DNA of 64,000 bases from Spyradocola merdavium. GTDB lineage: Bacteria > Bacillota > Clostridia > Christensenellales > UBA1750. Below, piece after piece: positions 40,453 through 49,198 of the stretch. The stretch lies in the NCBI GenBank assembly GCA_018711265.1, contig DVIM01000026.1, positions 14,038-78,037 on the forward strand, given 5' to 3'. The notes under the pieces were generated by a model. It did not search any database. It saw only the letters and a list, made by a program, of their open reading frames with translations, and had not been told where the DNA came from. Numbering within the stretch: the stretch's first letter is position 1; the number at the start of each line of letters is the position of its first letter. Both the position numbers and the translations under genes were made by a program.

Positions 40453-40543
40453 CCCTTTTGCGCTAAGTTCGTTAATTTTTTTAAGTTGGCGTGAAGAATC
40501 CCCATCATATCCGCGCGCAGTGCCCAAATTTGTAAGATCGTAT

Positions 40544-40798
40544 TTACATTTTAGGATCGCTCTCGCGCGGCCCGCCCGGCAGGTTGACCAGGATCACGTC
40601 CTCGCCCATCATGACCACCGCGCCCCAGGGGATGACCACGCCTTCGCCCTTGAACATGCCTGCAAAGGAAAAGGGCGCGGGCGTGATCAGGGCCAGGATC
40701 CGCCCGTCGGGCGAGAGGTCCAGGTCGCAGACGTTCCCCAGGCGCGCGCCGTCGCAGGTGTTGATGATCTCCTTCTGTTTGAGCTGTGCATAGGTCAT
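40544..40798 (-). CDS. YlmC/YmxH-family PRC-barrel protein
   Basis: 84 residues, one PRC-barrel: QKEIINTCDGARLGNVCDLDL, DGRILALITP, VVIPWGAVVMMGEDVILV (each part short). The family is found after sigG in spore-formers and is widely named a sporulation protein, though the role is unclear. ATG at 40796-40798 with GGAGG upstream. Confidence 0.87.
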   Translation of the reverse strand: MTYAQLKQKEIINTCDGARLGNVCDLDLSPDGRILALITPAPFSFAGMFKGEGVVIPWGAVVMMGEDVILVNLPGGPRESDPKM

Positions 40799-40863
40799 TG
40801 TGCGCTCCTCCTTCTTCGCCGAATCCGAAAAAACGCTCGCACCCCATCCGTATGCCGCGCCCG

Positions 40864-40909
40864 AAAAAAACATGCGCCCCCTGCGCAGGAACCTTGCGCA
40901 AGGGGCGTG
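40864..40909 (-). terminator. terminator of sigG
   Basis: Long hairpin (CACGCCCCTTGCGCA / TGCGCAGGGGGCGCATG) then seven T on the minus strand, 7 bases past the sigG stop. Confidence 0.8.
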
Positions 40910-40916
40910 ACGATCT

Positions 40917-41690
40917 TCAAACGTATTTCTTCATGTGCGCCAGGGCCGTCTTTTCCAATCGGGAGACCTGCGCCTGGGAGATGCCGATCTCCTCGGCGAC
41001 CTCCATCTGCGTTCTGCCCCCGAAGAAGCGCATCTGCACGATCTTGCGCTCGCGCTCGTTCAGGTGGTCCATGGCGTTCTTCAGGGCGATGTTCCGCGTC
41101 CACTCCTCCTCGCCGCCGCGCTCGTCGCGGATCTGGTCCATGACGTAGAGCGCGTCGCCGTTGTCGTGGTAGATCGGTTCGTTGAGGGACATGGGCTCCT
41201 GGATGGCGTCCAGGGCGAGGACCACGTCCTCCTCCTTGGCGTCCAGGGCCTTGGCGATCTCGGCGACCGTCGGGTCGCGCCCCAGGTCCACGCTGAGCTT
41301 CTCCCGCGCCTGCATGGCCTTGTAGGCGATGTCCCGCAGCGAACGGCTGACGCGGATGGCGTTGTTGTCGCGCAGATAGCGGCGGATCTCGCCGATGATC
41401 ATGGGCACGGCATAGGTCGAAAAGCGCACGCCCAGCGTCGTGTCGAAGTTGTCGATGGATTTCATCAGGCCGATGCACCCCACCTGGAATAGGTCGTCCA
41501 TCATCTCGCCCCGGCCGGCAAAGCGCTGCACCACCGACAGCACGAGCCGGAGGTTTCCGCCCACGAACTCGTCGCGCGCGCTCTTGTCGCCCGCGGCAAT
41601 GCGCGCAAAGAGCGCCTGCATCTGCGCATTCGTCAGGACCGGCAGCTTCGAGGTGTCCACGCCGCAAAGATCCACTTTGTTCAGTGCCAT
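40917..41690 (-). CDS. sigG: RNA polymerase sigma-G factor (forespore late)
   Basis: 257 residues of the SigF/SigG group. Region 2: DDLFQVGCIGLMKSIDNFD and RFSTYAVPMIIGEIRRYLRDN; region 3: DPTVAEIAKAL; region 4: RTQMEVAEEIGISQAQVSRLEK. The N-terminal NKVDLCGVDTSKLPVLTN is the characteristic SigG start, separating it from SigF. Start at 41688-41690. Follows sigE after 170 bases with its own promoter-like element. Confidence 0.94.
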   Translation of the reverse strand: MALNKVDLCGVDTSKLPVLTNAQMQALFARIAAGDKSARDEFVGGNLRLVLSVVQRFAGRGEMMDDLFQVGCIGLMKSIDNFDTTLGVRFSTYAVPMIIGEIRRYLRDNNAIRVSRSLRDIAYKAMQAREKLSVDLGRDPTVAEIAKALDAKEEDVVLALDAIQEPMSLNEPIYHDNGDALYVMDQIRDERGGEEEWTRNIALKNAMDHLNERERKIVQMRFFGGRTQMEVAEEIGISQAQVSRLEKTALAHMKKYV

Positions 41691-41757
41691 TCGCTTTCCC
41701 TCCGCCTTCTGGATTCCGCGGTCGGCGGCCTGCGCAGCGCCGCCTCCATCGGCACTG

Positions 41758-41787
41758 TTATCTTGACCAATCGCCGGATTCTTATGC
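41758..41787 (-). promoter_or_regulatory. candidate SigF/SigG-type promoter for sigG
   Basis: Minus strand GCATA (41783-41787), 15 bases, GTCAAGATAA (41758-41767). Compared with the SigF consensus GYWTA-N15-GGnRAnAnTW, six of the eight defined -10 positions agree. Confidence 0.4.
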
Positions 41788-41820
41788 GGATTACACAACA
41801 CATTTTGCGTTTACGGAGGC

Positions 41821-41850
41821 AAAAATTCCATTTGTATAGAGGAATTTTTT
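41821..41850 (-). terminator. weak terminator after sigE
   Basis: AAAAATTCC / GGAATTTTT stem around an 11-base loop, 9 bases past the sigE stop, with the T run inside the 3' arm. Confidence 0.5.
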
Positions 41851-41859
41851 CGACGTTTC

Positions 41860-42561
41860 TCACATCTTTGCGCTGATCTCCCCGCGCAGGCGCTTGATGA
41901 TGCGCTTTTCCAGACGGGAAATGTAGGACTGGGAAATGCCGAGCTCGTCGGCCACCTCGCGCTGCGTCCGCTCCTTGCAGCCGTCCAGGCCAAAGCGCAT
42001 CTGCATGATCTTCTGCTCGCGCGCCGTCAGGCGGGAGATGGCCTCGCGCAGCAGGGCGCGGTCCGTCTCCCGCTCGAGCTCCCGGCCCACAAGGTCCGGG
42101 TCCGTGCCCATCACGTCCGAGAGCAGCAGCTCGTTTCCGTCCCAGTCCACGTTGAGCGGTTCGTCCAGCGAGACCTCCATGCGCGTGCGGCTGTGGCGCC
42201 TTAGGTACATCAGGATCTCGTTCTCGATGCAGCGGGAGGCGTATGTCGCCAGCTTGATCTTCTTCCCCGCGTCAAACGTGCCCACGGCCTTGATGAGCCC
42301 GATCGTCCCGATGGAGATCAGGTCCTCCACGCCCACGCCCGTGTTCTCAAACTTGCGCGCAATGTACACCACCAGCCGGAGGTTGTGCTCGATGAGCCCC
42401 TCCCGCACGCTCTCGTCCCCGTCCCGCAATGCCTGCATGACCTTCTCCTCCTCTTCCTTGGTAAAGGGCGGCGGCAGGGTCTGGCCGCCGCCGATGTAGT
42501 CCACCCGGCCGGAAAGCAGACGCAGCACCTTCCGCCACAGACGTCTCATCGCCTCTCTCAT
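41860..42561 (-). CDS. sigE: RNA polymerase sigma-E factor precursor (mother cell)
   Basis: 233 residues. A basic, amphipathic N-terminus (MREAMRRLWRKVLRLLSG) is the pro-sequence that SpoIIGA removes, then DYIGGGQTLPPPFTKEEE. Region 2: VEDLISIGTIGLIKAVGTFD and KLATYASRCIENEILMYLR; region 4: ERTQREVADELGISQSYISRLEKRI. ATG at 42559-42561 with GGGGAGGTG upstream, overlapping the spoIIGA stop by 4 bases. Confidence 0.95.
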   Translation of the reverse strand: MREAMRRLWRKVLRLLSGRVDYIGGGQTLPPPFTKEEEEKVMQALRDGDESVREGLIEHNLRLVVYIARKFENTGVGVEDLISIGTIGLIKAVGTFDAGKKIKLATYASRCIENEILMYLRRHSRTRMEVSLDEPLNVDWDGNELLLSDVMGTDPDLVGRELERETDRALLREAISRLTAREQKIMQMRFGLDGCKERTQREVADELGISQSYISRLEKRIIKRLRGEISAKM

Positions 42562-43316
42562 CGCACACACCTCCCCGGAATCAGCGCCTGTCCCTCCTCG
42601 GACAGCGCGCCGTCGTACACCGCGATGTAGGCCTCGACCTCGCGGCCGTCCACCCGCACCGCGTCCGCCGCAAAGGCCGGCAGAATCCCGCTCCCCCCGA
42701 CGGAGGTAAACGGCACCGGCCGGGGCCTTCGCCCCGCCTCCAGGCCCTGCAGCGCGCGCCGCTCCACAACGATCACCGGCAGGTTGCTCACCGGCTCCAC
42801 GAGCACGTTGCCCGTGTCCACCACCGCCGGCAGGCTCACGCGCCGGCCGCCCGCGCGCACGGTCAGCAGCGCCGTCGGGCTCCCCGGCCCGCGCTCCTTC
42901 CGGCGCGAGAGCACGAGGAGCGCCGCCCCGCCCAGGACCGCCGTGACCGCGGCCGCGCCCGGGCCGTAGCCCGAGGCCCCGAGCAGGTAGAGCACCCCCG
43001 CGCCCGTCCCGCCCAGCAGCAGCGTCGCCACCCACACGAACGCAAAGACGCGCAGCGTCCGCTTCCAGCAGGAGACGCGCGGCCCCGCGCAGAGCAGCAG
43101 CGTCATCCCCGCGCAGACCGCGGTCCGCGGGAGCAGCCCGAGCAGGAACCGCCCCCAGGGCAGGTACGCGGCCACCGCATAGGCGCAGCCCAGCGCGGCC
43201 GCGGCGAGCACGCGCCCCTTGCCCGTGCGGATGCCCGCAAGGCGCGCCGCCAGGAGCAGCGTCAGCGCGTTCATGCCCAGGTTCTGCGCCACAAACCACT
43301 CGATGCTCACCGTCAT
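42558..43316 (-). CDS. spoIIGA: sporulation sigma-E processing peptidase SpoIIGA
   Basis: 252 residues: five membrane helices in the first ~140 residues (VAQNLGMNALTLLLAARLAG first) and a cytoplasmic aspartic protease domain with VVDTGNVLVEPVSN (Asp near 168) and IAVYDGALS. Cleaves pro-sigma-E after signalling from the forespore. ATG at 43314-43316. TATAGT lies about 45 bases upstream on the minus strand without a good -35, as for Spo0A-dependent promoters. Confidence 0.92.
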   Translation of the reverse strand: MTVSIEWFVAQNLGMNALTLLLAARLAGIRTGKGRVLAAAALGCAYAVAAYLPWGRFLLGLLPRTAVCAGMTLLLCAGPRVSCWKRTLRVFAFVWVATLLLGGTGAGVLYLLGASGYGPGAAAVTAVLGGAALLVLSRRKERGPGSPTALLTVRAGGRRVSLPAVVDTGNVLVEPVSNLPVIVVERRALQGLEAGRRPRPVPFTSVGGSGILPAFAADAVRVDGREVEAYIAVYDGALSEEGQALIPGRCVR

Positions 43317-43432
43317 TCCCACGCCGCCCCCCTCCCGCGCTCCCGTCGGATCTCCTTCACTATACCGTTCCCGCCCCGCGCTTTTTGTTGTTCCCGCGTG
43401 CGGATGCTTGTCGTGCGGCCTCCAAAAAGGCG

Positions 43433-43467
43433 CAAAAAACCGCCCGCGCAGAACCCTGCGCAGGCGG
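43433..43467 (-). terminator. terminator upstream of spoIIGA
   Basis: Arms 43440-43451 and 43456-43467 (one mismatch), followed by TTTTTT on the minus strand. Ends transcription from the BlaI/M56 pair or from the hairpin region. Confidence 0.75.
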
Positions 43468-43468
43468 T

Positions 43469-43724
43469 CAGGCGGTCGAAAAATTGTCCTGCCGCTTTCG
43501 GGGATGTGAAAGGGGGTTGCAATCCGCAGCGGTGGTGTGTACGCCTTCAAAGGGAGCGCGCCCCTTTCGGCCGAGCGTTTGGTCCACAGGCCCATAGGCC
43601 GGCCGGAACCCCGAGCCGCCGCTGGCGGTTCGGGGTGAATAGGGAAGGCGGGCCGAATGCCCGCCTTCCCTATTCGACGCATTGTGCGCGCGGCGTGCCG
43701 GCTTTGTCAACGCGCCGCCGGCCT
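43469..43724. other. hairpin-rich spacer, possible dispersed repeat or structured RNA
   Basis: No convincing gene in 43317-43724 (408 bases). Beyond the terminator at 43433-43467 there are two back-to-back hairpins: ACCCCGAGCCGCC pairing with GGCGGTTCGGGGT (about 43607-43636) and a perfect 17-bp stem (43637-43653 with 43659-43675), then a third, weaker one (CGGCGTGCCGGC / GCGCCGCCGGC, about 43692-43724). The left part (43500-43600) is G-rich and without clear structure. Not recognised. Confidence 0.4.
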
Positions 43725-46031
43725 CTATTCTCCCCGGCACGCGGGGAAGAGGTCGAGCAGCGCCTCCTGGCTTCCGTAGTCAAAGTGCCTGCCGCCGTCC
43801 GCCGTGAGGACCGCGCAGGAGTCCGACGCCACGTAGAGGACCATCTCCTGTCCATCCTCGCGCGCGAGCGTCAGCTTCCCGCCAAAGGGGCAGGCCGAAG
43901 CGATGGTCTCCTCCGACGCGCGGAGCAGGGATTGCAGCTCCGCGAGCGCCGCCGCGTCCTCGATCGTCTGGGCGCGCATCTCGTAGGCCTCCGTTCCGTC
44001 GCCCGATACGAGGACCGGGAACTCCAGCGCCGCGCGCACAAGGCGCGTCCCCTCGAGCCAGTCGAGCGAGACGGCCAGCGGGTCCGCGCCGCGCTTCTGC
44101 GCAAAGGCCTCCCGCACCGCCTGCGCGAGCTCCGCGTCCAGAATCCAGCCTCTCCCGCCGTCCTGCGCGCGCACGCGCAGCCGGTCCGCGCAGAGCGAAT
44201 ACGTCGCGCGCTCCGTCACGATGCAGTCGTCCACGCCGGGAACGCTCCCCGGGGCGTCCGCCGCGACCTCCGCCGCCTCCAGCCGGGCAAGGAGCTCCGC
44301 CCACGGCGCACCCTCGAGCGGGAAGCGAAACTCGAGCCGCTCCGCGATCCCGGTGGCGCTGCGCGTCTGCTCGTCCATGAGGTACACCACGCCGTAGGGC
44401 GCGTCCAGTTCCCGGCCATACGTCATGCCCCGCGCCTCCGCCGCCCGGAGGATGGCCAGCGTCGTGGGGCTTGTCGCGTCGTGCAGGATCGGGTCCGTGG
44501 CCGTGATGAGCACGAGGAACAGGTCCTCCGCGAGCTGGTCCACGCTCTGCGCGCCCGCCAGGAGGTATTCCCGCAGGAGGATCGCCTCCCCGTCCTCCGC
44601 GCGCACGCCGTACTGCTGCAGCTGGCAGTATTCCTCCATCGTGTCCCCGGGCGAGACGGTGCCGATGCCCCAGACCATCCTCTCGACCGGCTCCGGCGCG
44701 ATCTCCATGCCCGCCTTGGCCAGGGCGAGGACGTAGGTGTCGCCGTTCGCGTTCCGCCGCCCGTAGAGGTGGAAGTCCAGCGCCATCTCCGGCAGCAGAT
44801 CCGCCGTCTCCTCCTGGGAGAGGGAGGAGAACGCCGGAACGCGGCCCGCGAGCGCCGTTTCGTACTCCTCCATCGCCTGGGCGACGCGCTCCGGCCGGTC
44901 GTCCGGAAGCGCGGTGGGCGTCGCGCTGTCGGCTTCCGCTCTGGGCGTCGGCGCCGGGGACGCCGCCGGGGCGCTGGGCGCCGGGGTGGGAACGGCCTGC
45001 GCGGGCGGCGCATCGCCCGGCCCCGTCATGGTCACCGCGCAGCCCGTCAGCGCGGCCAGCACCGCCACCGCCGAGAGCGCGGCCGCGAAGCGCCGCCTCC
45101 CGCGCGCGAGCCTGGCGATCCTCCGCTTCATGCTGCCGCGGCTCTGCGCCATGGCGGTTGTGGCGTTGACGAGGCCAGCTGCCGTGGGGGACGGATTCAC
45201 AAAGGCCAGGAGCGTCTTTCCGTAGGCCTCGCGCGCCTCCTCCCCGAGCGCGCGGATGGCCAGGGCGTCGCAGGCGCTCTCGCAGTCCTCGCGGCTGCGC
45301 GCCGCCGCCAGCCAGACGATCGGGTTGAACCAGTGCAGCACGAGCGCGGCGCTGCGCAGCAGGCCGAAGACCGCGTCGCCCTGCCGCCTGTGGCTGAGCT
45401 CGTGCACGAGGACGTGCGTCAGGCGCTCCTCGCTCTCCAGTGCCGCGGGCGTGAGCACGATGCACGGCCGGAACACCCCCATCAGGCACGGCGAAGAGAC
45501 CGCGCGCGAGCAGTAGACGCGCACGCCGCGCAGCCTGCGCGCAAGGCCGCGGCCCACGCGGCGTTCCAGCCCTTCCACGGGCTTGCGTGAGCGCCGCACC
45601 CGCGCGGCAAAGCGCAGGTTGACGTGGGCGATGCCCGCGGCCGTCCCCACCGCGCCGGTTGCCCACAGGCACGCCAGCAGCATGCCGACGTCCAGGCCCG
45701 CATCGCGCGGCAGCGCGGCCGGGGCCTCCTGCGCGGCGGCATCCTCCGCCGGCGCGGCGGTCGCCTGCGGCTGCGCCGCCTCCCAACCGGCGAGGACCAG
45801 CGGCCGGGAGGCGATCTGCGCCACGGCGCGGTCCACGCGCTGCACGGGCGCGGCGTTGCGGATGCTCACCGCGCTCGGCAGGCGCAGGGGCACGAGCAGG
45901 CAGAGCAGCACCGGCAGCCACAGCGCATAGCTCAGCCGCGGGGGCAGGCGGCGGCCGAGCAGGGCGCGCAGCAGGAGCACCAGCAGCGCCATCAGGGAGC
46001 CCGTGAGCGTCAGGGTCCAAATCGCTTCCAT
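43725..46031 (-). CDS. M56-family (BlaR1-like) membrane metallopeptidase with novel C-terminal region
   Basis: 768 residues. N-terminal four-helix membrane part (first helices at about 5-25 and 33-50) and the zinc motif VLVHELSHRRQGD near residue 205, with an upstream CSRAVSSPCLMG strand as in BlaR1. A membrane helix with LAALTGCAVTM near 340 is followed by a Pro/Ala linker and about 400 extracellular residues. No penicillin-binding SxxK domain is apparent, so the signal is not likely to be a beta-lactam through that route. Pairs with the BlaI repressor gene 4 bases upstream: ligand sensing should lead to BlaI cleavage. Confidence 0.85.
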   Translation of the reverse strand: MEAIWTLTLTGSLMALLVLLLRALLGRRLPPRLSYALWLPVLLCLLVPLRLPSAVSIRNAAPVQRVDRAVAQIASRPLVLAGWEAAQPQATAAPAEDAAAQEAPAALPRDAGLDVGMLLACLWATGAVGTAAGIAHVNLRFAARVRRSRKPVEGLERRVGRGLARRLRGVRVYCSRAVSSPCLMGVFRPCIVLTPAALESEERLTHVLVHELSHRRQGDAVFGLLRSAALVLHWFNPIVWLAAARSREDCESACDALAIRALGEEAREAYGKTLLAFVNPSPTAAGLVNATTAMAQSRGSMKRRIARLARGRRRFAAALSAVAVLAALTGCAVTMTGPGDAPPAQAVPTPAPSAPAASPAPTPRAEADSATPTALPDDRPERVAQAMEEYETALAGRVPAFSSLSQEETADLLPEMALDFHLYGRRNANGDTYVLALAKAGMEIAPEPVERMVWGIGTVSPGDTMEEYCQLQQYGVRAEDGEAILLREYLLAGAQSVDQLAEDLFLVLITATDPILHDATSPTTLAILRAAEARGMTYGRELDAPYGVVYLMDEQTRSATGIAERLEFRFPLEGAPWAELLARLEAAEVAADAPGSVPGVDDCIVTERATYSLCADRLRVRAQDGGRGWILDAELAQAVREAFAQKRGADPLAVSLDWLEGTRLVRAALEFPVLVSGDGTEAYEMRAQTIEDAAALAELQSLLRASEETIASACPFGGKLTLAREDGQEMVLYVASDSCAVLTADGGRHFDYGSQEALLDLFPACRGE

Positions 46032-46035
46032 CCGC

Positions 46036-46419
46036 TCACCCTCCCCGCTTCCTGTGGTTCTCCAGCTCCCGCACGAGGTCGTCGATCTCCTCCGGCGTGA
46101 GCGTCTCCTGCTCCACGAGCGAGTGGATGAGCAGCGCGCTCCTGCCGCCAAAGACCTTGCGCAGCACGGACTGCGTCTCCTGGCGCACGGCCTCCTCGCG
46201 GGGCAGGCGCGCGCGGTACTGCATGGGGCTCGTCCCCGCGACGACCTCCGCGCTGCCCTTCCGGCACATGCGCTTGAGCAGGGAGATCACGGTGTGCTTG
46301 CTCCACCCGGTTTCCTCCGCGAGCGCGCGCGTGATCTCCGGCATGGTCCAGGTTCCCCCTTGCCAGAGCAGCTCCATGATCTTCCACTCGCTGTCGGTGA
46401 CGGTCTTCCTCTCCTCCAC
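46036..46419 (-). CDS. BlaI/MecI-type repressor
   Basis: 127 residues from a GTG (46417-46419) with AAGGGGGA upstream. Winged helix: VTDSEWKIMELLWQGG, MPEITRALAEETGWSKHTVISLLKRM, KGSAEVVAG; C-terminal dimerisation helices include LTPEEIDDLVREL. Represses its own operon until the M56 protease inactivates it. Confidence 0.92.
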   Translation of the reverse strand: MEERKTVTDSEWKIMELLWQGGTWTMPEITRALAEETGWSKHTVISLLKRMCRKGSAEVVAGTSPMQYRARLPREEAVRQETQSVLRKVFGGRSALLIHSLVEQETLTPEEIDDLVRELENHRKRGG

Positions 46420-46457
46420 GGCAAAATCCCCCTTTTTATGAACAACTTGTCTACCAC

Positions 46458-46486
46458 AGGATACCACGCGGTAACAAGCTTGTCAA
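46458..46486 (-). promoter_or_regulatory. promoter/operator of the BlaI-M56 operon
   Basis: TTGACA (46481-46486), 17 bases, TATCCT (46458-46463). The palindrome TACC-ACGC-GGTA (46462-46473) overlaps the -10, and TACCAC is repeated 10 bases apart (46452-46467): likely BlaI sites. Confidence 0.6.
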
Positions 46487-46491
46487 CGTCA

Positions 46492-46537
46492 AAACGCAAA
46501 ACTGCCCGCTCCGCGAATTTCGCCGCGGAGCGGGCAG
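46492..46537 (-). terminator. terminator of ftsZ / dcw cluster
   Basis: 14-bp perfect stem (46502-46515 with 46524-46537), followed by TTTTGCGTTTT on the minus strand. Confidence 0.85.
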
Positions 46538-46549
46538 GAAAAGGGGACT

Positions 46550-47896
46550 TTACTTCTTGTTGCGGCGCAGGAAGGCCGGCACGTCATTGTTGTAGCTGCG
46601 GCGCGCAGCGGGCTGCGCGGGCGCGTCGGGGATGTCGTCCTCGTCGCCGAAGACGCGCTGGTTGCGCATGGGGCGGACGGGCTGCTGCGCCTGGTAGTCG
46701 TCAAAGGCGGAGGGCTGGGCCTGCGTTTCCGGCTCCTCGGCGGCGGGCTCCTGCGCGGGCTCCTCGTAGGCGGTGTTCAGGTCGCGCAGGCGGCTCTGAC
46801 GCGGGGCCTGGGCGCTGCGCTCGTCGCGGACCCAGACGGGGATGCGCTCGGTGACGCCGTCGTTCTGCTGGGCCGCGGGGGCGGTGCGCTGCGGCTGGGC
46901 GGCGGGCTGGGCCGCCGCGCCGGACTTGGGCAGGTTGTACTCCGCGCCCTCAAAGCCGGTGGCGATGACGGTGATGCGGACCTCGTCGTCGAAGGTCTCG
47001 TCGATGCCCGCGCCGAAGATGATGTTCGCGTCGGCGTCGGCGGCCTGGGCGATGAGGGAGGCGGCCTCGTTGACCTCCAGGATGCCGATGGTGTTGCCGC
47101 CGGTGATGTTGATGAGCACGGCCTTGGCGCCGTCGATGCTGGTCTCAAGCAAGGGGCTGGAGATGGCCTGCTTCGCGGCCTCGACCATGCGGTTCTCGCC
47201 CTTGCCCAGGCCGATGCCCATGTGGGCCATGCCGCGGGACTGCATGATGGTGCGCACGTCGGCAAAGTCCAGGTTGATCAGCGCCGGCACGGCGATCAGG
47301 TCCGAGATGCCCTGGATGCCCTGGCGGAGCACGTCGTCCGCCATGCGGAAGGCGTCGGGCAGAGAGGTGTTCTTGCCAACGATCTGCAGGAGCTTGTCGT
47401 TGGGGATGACAACGAGGGTATCGACCTGGGCCTTGAGCTCCATGATGCCCTTTTCGGCGTTGAGCATGCGCTGACGGCCCTCAAACAGGAAGGGCTTGGT
47501 CACAACGCCGATGGTGAGGATGCCCAGCTCGCGCGCGAGCTGCGCGACGACGGGCGCCGCGCCCGTGCCCGTGCCGCCGCCCATGCCGGCGGTGATGAAG
47601 ACCAGGTCGCTGCCCTTGAGCATCTTGGAGATCTCGTCCTTGCTCTCGTCGGCCGCGGCCTTGCCGATCTCGGGCTTTGCGCCCGCGCCCAGGCCCTTGG
47701 TCAGCTTTTCGCCGATCTGGATCTTGTTTTCCGCCTTGGACTGCGAGAGCGCCTGGCGGTCGGTGTTGATGGCGACAAATTCCACGCCGCGCAGGCCGTA
47801 CTCCACCATGCGGTTGACGGCGTTATTGCCTGCGCCGCCGCAGCCGACGACCTTGATGCACGCGCCGGCCACAACTTCCTGTTCAAATTCCAGCAC
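46550..47896 (-). CDS. ftsZ: cell division protein FtsZ
   Basis: Tubulin-like GTPase that forms the Z ring. VVGCGGAGNNAVNRM (residues 17-31), GGGTGTGAAPVVA (about 105-117, tubulin signature) and NLDFADVRTIM. 448 residues: core to about 320, a long disordered Gln/Pro/Ala linker, and a C-terminal DVPAFLRRNKK peptide for FtsA and SepF binding. GTG start with AGGGGGA before it. Last gene of the cluster. Confidence 0.98.
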   Translation of the reverse strand: MLEFEQEVVAGACIKVVGCGGAGNNAVNRMVEYGLRGVEFVAINTDRQALSQSKAENKIQIGEKLTKGLGAGAKPEIGKAAADESKDEISKMLKGSDLVFITAGMGGGTGTGAAPVVAQLARELGILTIGVVTKPFLFEGRQRMLNAEKGIMELKAQVDTLVVIPNDKLLQIVGKNTSLPDAFRMADDVLRQGIQGISDLIAVPALINLDFADVRTIMQSRGMAHMGIGLGKGENRMVEAAKQAISSPLLETSIDGAKAVLINITGGNTIGILEVNEAASLIAQAADADANIIFGAGIDETFDDEVRITVIATGFEGAEYNLPKSGAAAQPAAQPQRTAPAAQQNDGVTERIPVWVRDERSAQAPRQSRLRDLNTAYEEPAQEPAAEEPETQAQPSAFDDYQAQQPVRPMRNQRVFGDEDDIPDAPAQPAARRSYNNDVPAFLRRNKK

Positions 47897-47953
47897 TGAA
47901 AATCCCCCTATCCGTTCAACTAAATCAAATGGGAATAAACGCTTGTCCAGGCG

Positions 47954-49126
47954 TCACTTTGTGAAGAACGCCTTGAAGAATCCGCCGATCTTGCCGCCGC
48001 TTTCCTGGGGCTTGATCTCCATCTGGCTCACGGACTCATAAACGAGCTCGAGCAGGCCGATCGCCGAGGAATACGCGGGTGAATTGAGCTTGACGGCCGG
48101 CGGCGTGGGCGCGCGGAACGTGCGCTCCACGACGGAGGAGATGGTCTCCCGCCCGCCGCGCATGAGGATGAGGCCGCCGCCGGTGATGTAGAAGGTCGAC
48201 CGCGGCGAGAGGAGGGAGGCGTCCTCCTCGATGGCGTCGTGCACCATGTCCGACAGCTCCGCAACGCGCGGCTCGATGACGGCCAGCACATTTTCCCGGT
48301 GGAAGGAGACGGTCTGCCCCTCCGGGTCCTTGACGGAGAGCTGGTCCTGGCCGATGCCGAAGGTGTACTTGCGCTTGAGCTCCTCGGCCATGTCCATCGT
48401 GATGCCCAGCTCCATCGCCAGGTCCGCCGCAAGGTGGCCGCCGCCCATGGGCAGAACCTTGTAGCGGATGAGCGCGTCGCCCTGGATGAAGAGGACCTCC
48501 GTCGTCAGGTACCCGACGTCCACCAGGACCGCGACCTTGTCCCTCTCCTCCGGGGGAACGAGCAAAAGCGCCTCGCCCAGGGCCGGCGAAAGGTAGCCGC
48601 TGATGTGGATGTCCTGCTGCTCCATGCGGGCCTGCATGTCCTCCAGGAACGTCGGGTCCGCAACGACAAAGGAGGCCATGCAGCGGATGACCTGCCCCTT
48701 GAGCCCGGCCGGCTCCATAGTGCGGCGGTCGTCCACCGTGAACCACGCCGGGCTCCTGTGGATGATGACCCCCTCGCGCTGGTTCTTGTAGTCCAGCGCA
48801 AGGTTCATGACGTCGTCCACGTCCTCGGGCGTGATGCGCCGCTCGCTCTCCAGGTCCAGCACGACCTCGTTTTGCTCCAAATGAATGAAATCGCCGGGCA
48901 CGCCGACATAGATTTCCTTTATTTCTCTTCCGGACGACAGCTCCGCTTCGCGCACGGACTTCATAATGGCCTGCTCCACCTCTTCATCCGAGGCGTTCCA
49001 GTGGCCGTCGCTGTATCCGTCATAGGGCACGACGCCGAAGCCCAGCAGCTGCGCCGGACCGGAGCCGTTCCCTTCACCCACCAAAGTCACGATCTTGGAG
49101 GTTCCAAATTCAATGGCTGCTGCCAT
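47954..49126 (-). CDS. ftsA: cell division protein FtsA
   Basis: Actin-like membrane tether of FtsZ. 390 residues: AIEFGTSKIVTLVG at the start, LVDVGYLTTEVLFIQGDAL phosphate-2, TFYITGGGLILMRGG adenosine motif, and a C-terminal amphipathic KIGGFFKAFFTK that should insert into the membrane. ATG at 49124-49126 (AGGTGAAG upstream) preferred over one 51 bases earlier, which would add residues before the first strand. Confidence 0.88.
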   Translation of the reverse strand: MAAAIEFGTSKIVTLVGEGNGSGPAQLLGFGVVPYDGYSDGHWNASDEEVEQAIMKSVREAELSSGREIKEIYVGVPGDFIHLEQNEVVLDLESERRITPEDVDDVMNLALDYKNQREGVIIHRSPAWFTVDDRRTMEPAGLKGQVIRCMASFVVADPTFLEDMQARMEQQDIHISGYLSPALGEALLLVPPEERDKVAVLVDVGYLTTEVLFIQGDALIRYKVLPMGGGHLAADLAMELGITMDMAEELKRKYTFGIGQDQLSVKDPEGQTVSFHRENVLAVIEPRVAELSDMVHDAIEEDASLLSPRSTFYITGGGLILMRGGRETISSVVERTFRAPTPPAVKLNSPAYSSAIGLLELVYESVSQMEIKPQESGGKIGGFFKAFFTK

Positions 49127-49198
49127 GCTCTTCACCTGTGTACTACCTCCCAACCCGTGCAGGATTCTTGTCTGCACAACTTACCCATTCTATTTCTT

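Noticed and set aside
43460..43490. Spo0A box before spoIIGA (TTCGACC)
   Set aside because: One mismatch and separated from spoIIGA by a terminator, so weak evidence.
43468..43740. 90-codon minus-strand frame in the hairpin spacer
   Set aside because: Runs through palindromes, no ribosome site and no protein-like pattern; treated as part of a structured spacer.
43398..45590. 730-codon plus-strand frame opposite the M56 gene
   Set aside because: Arg/His-rich mirror frame; the minus-strand M56 gene has clear motifs.
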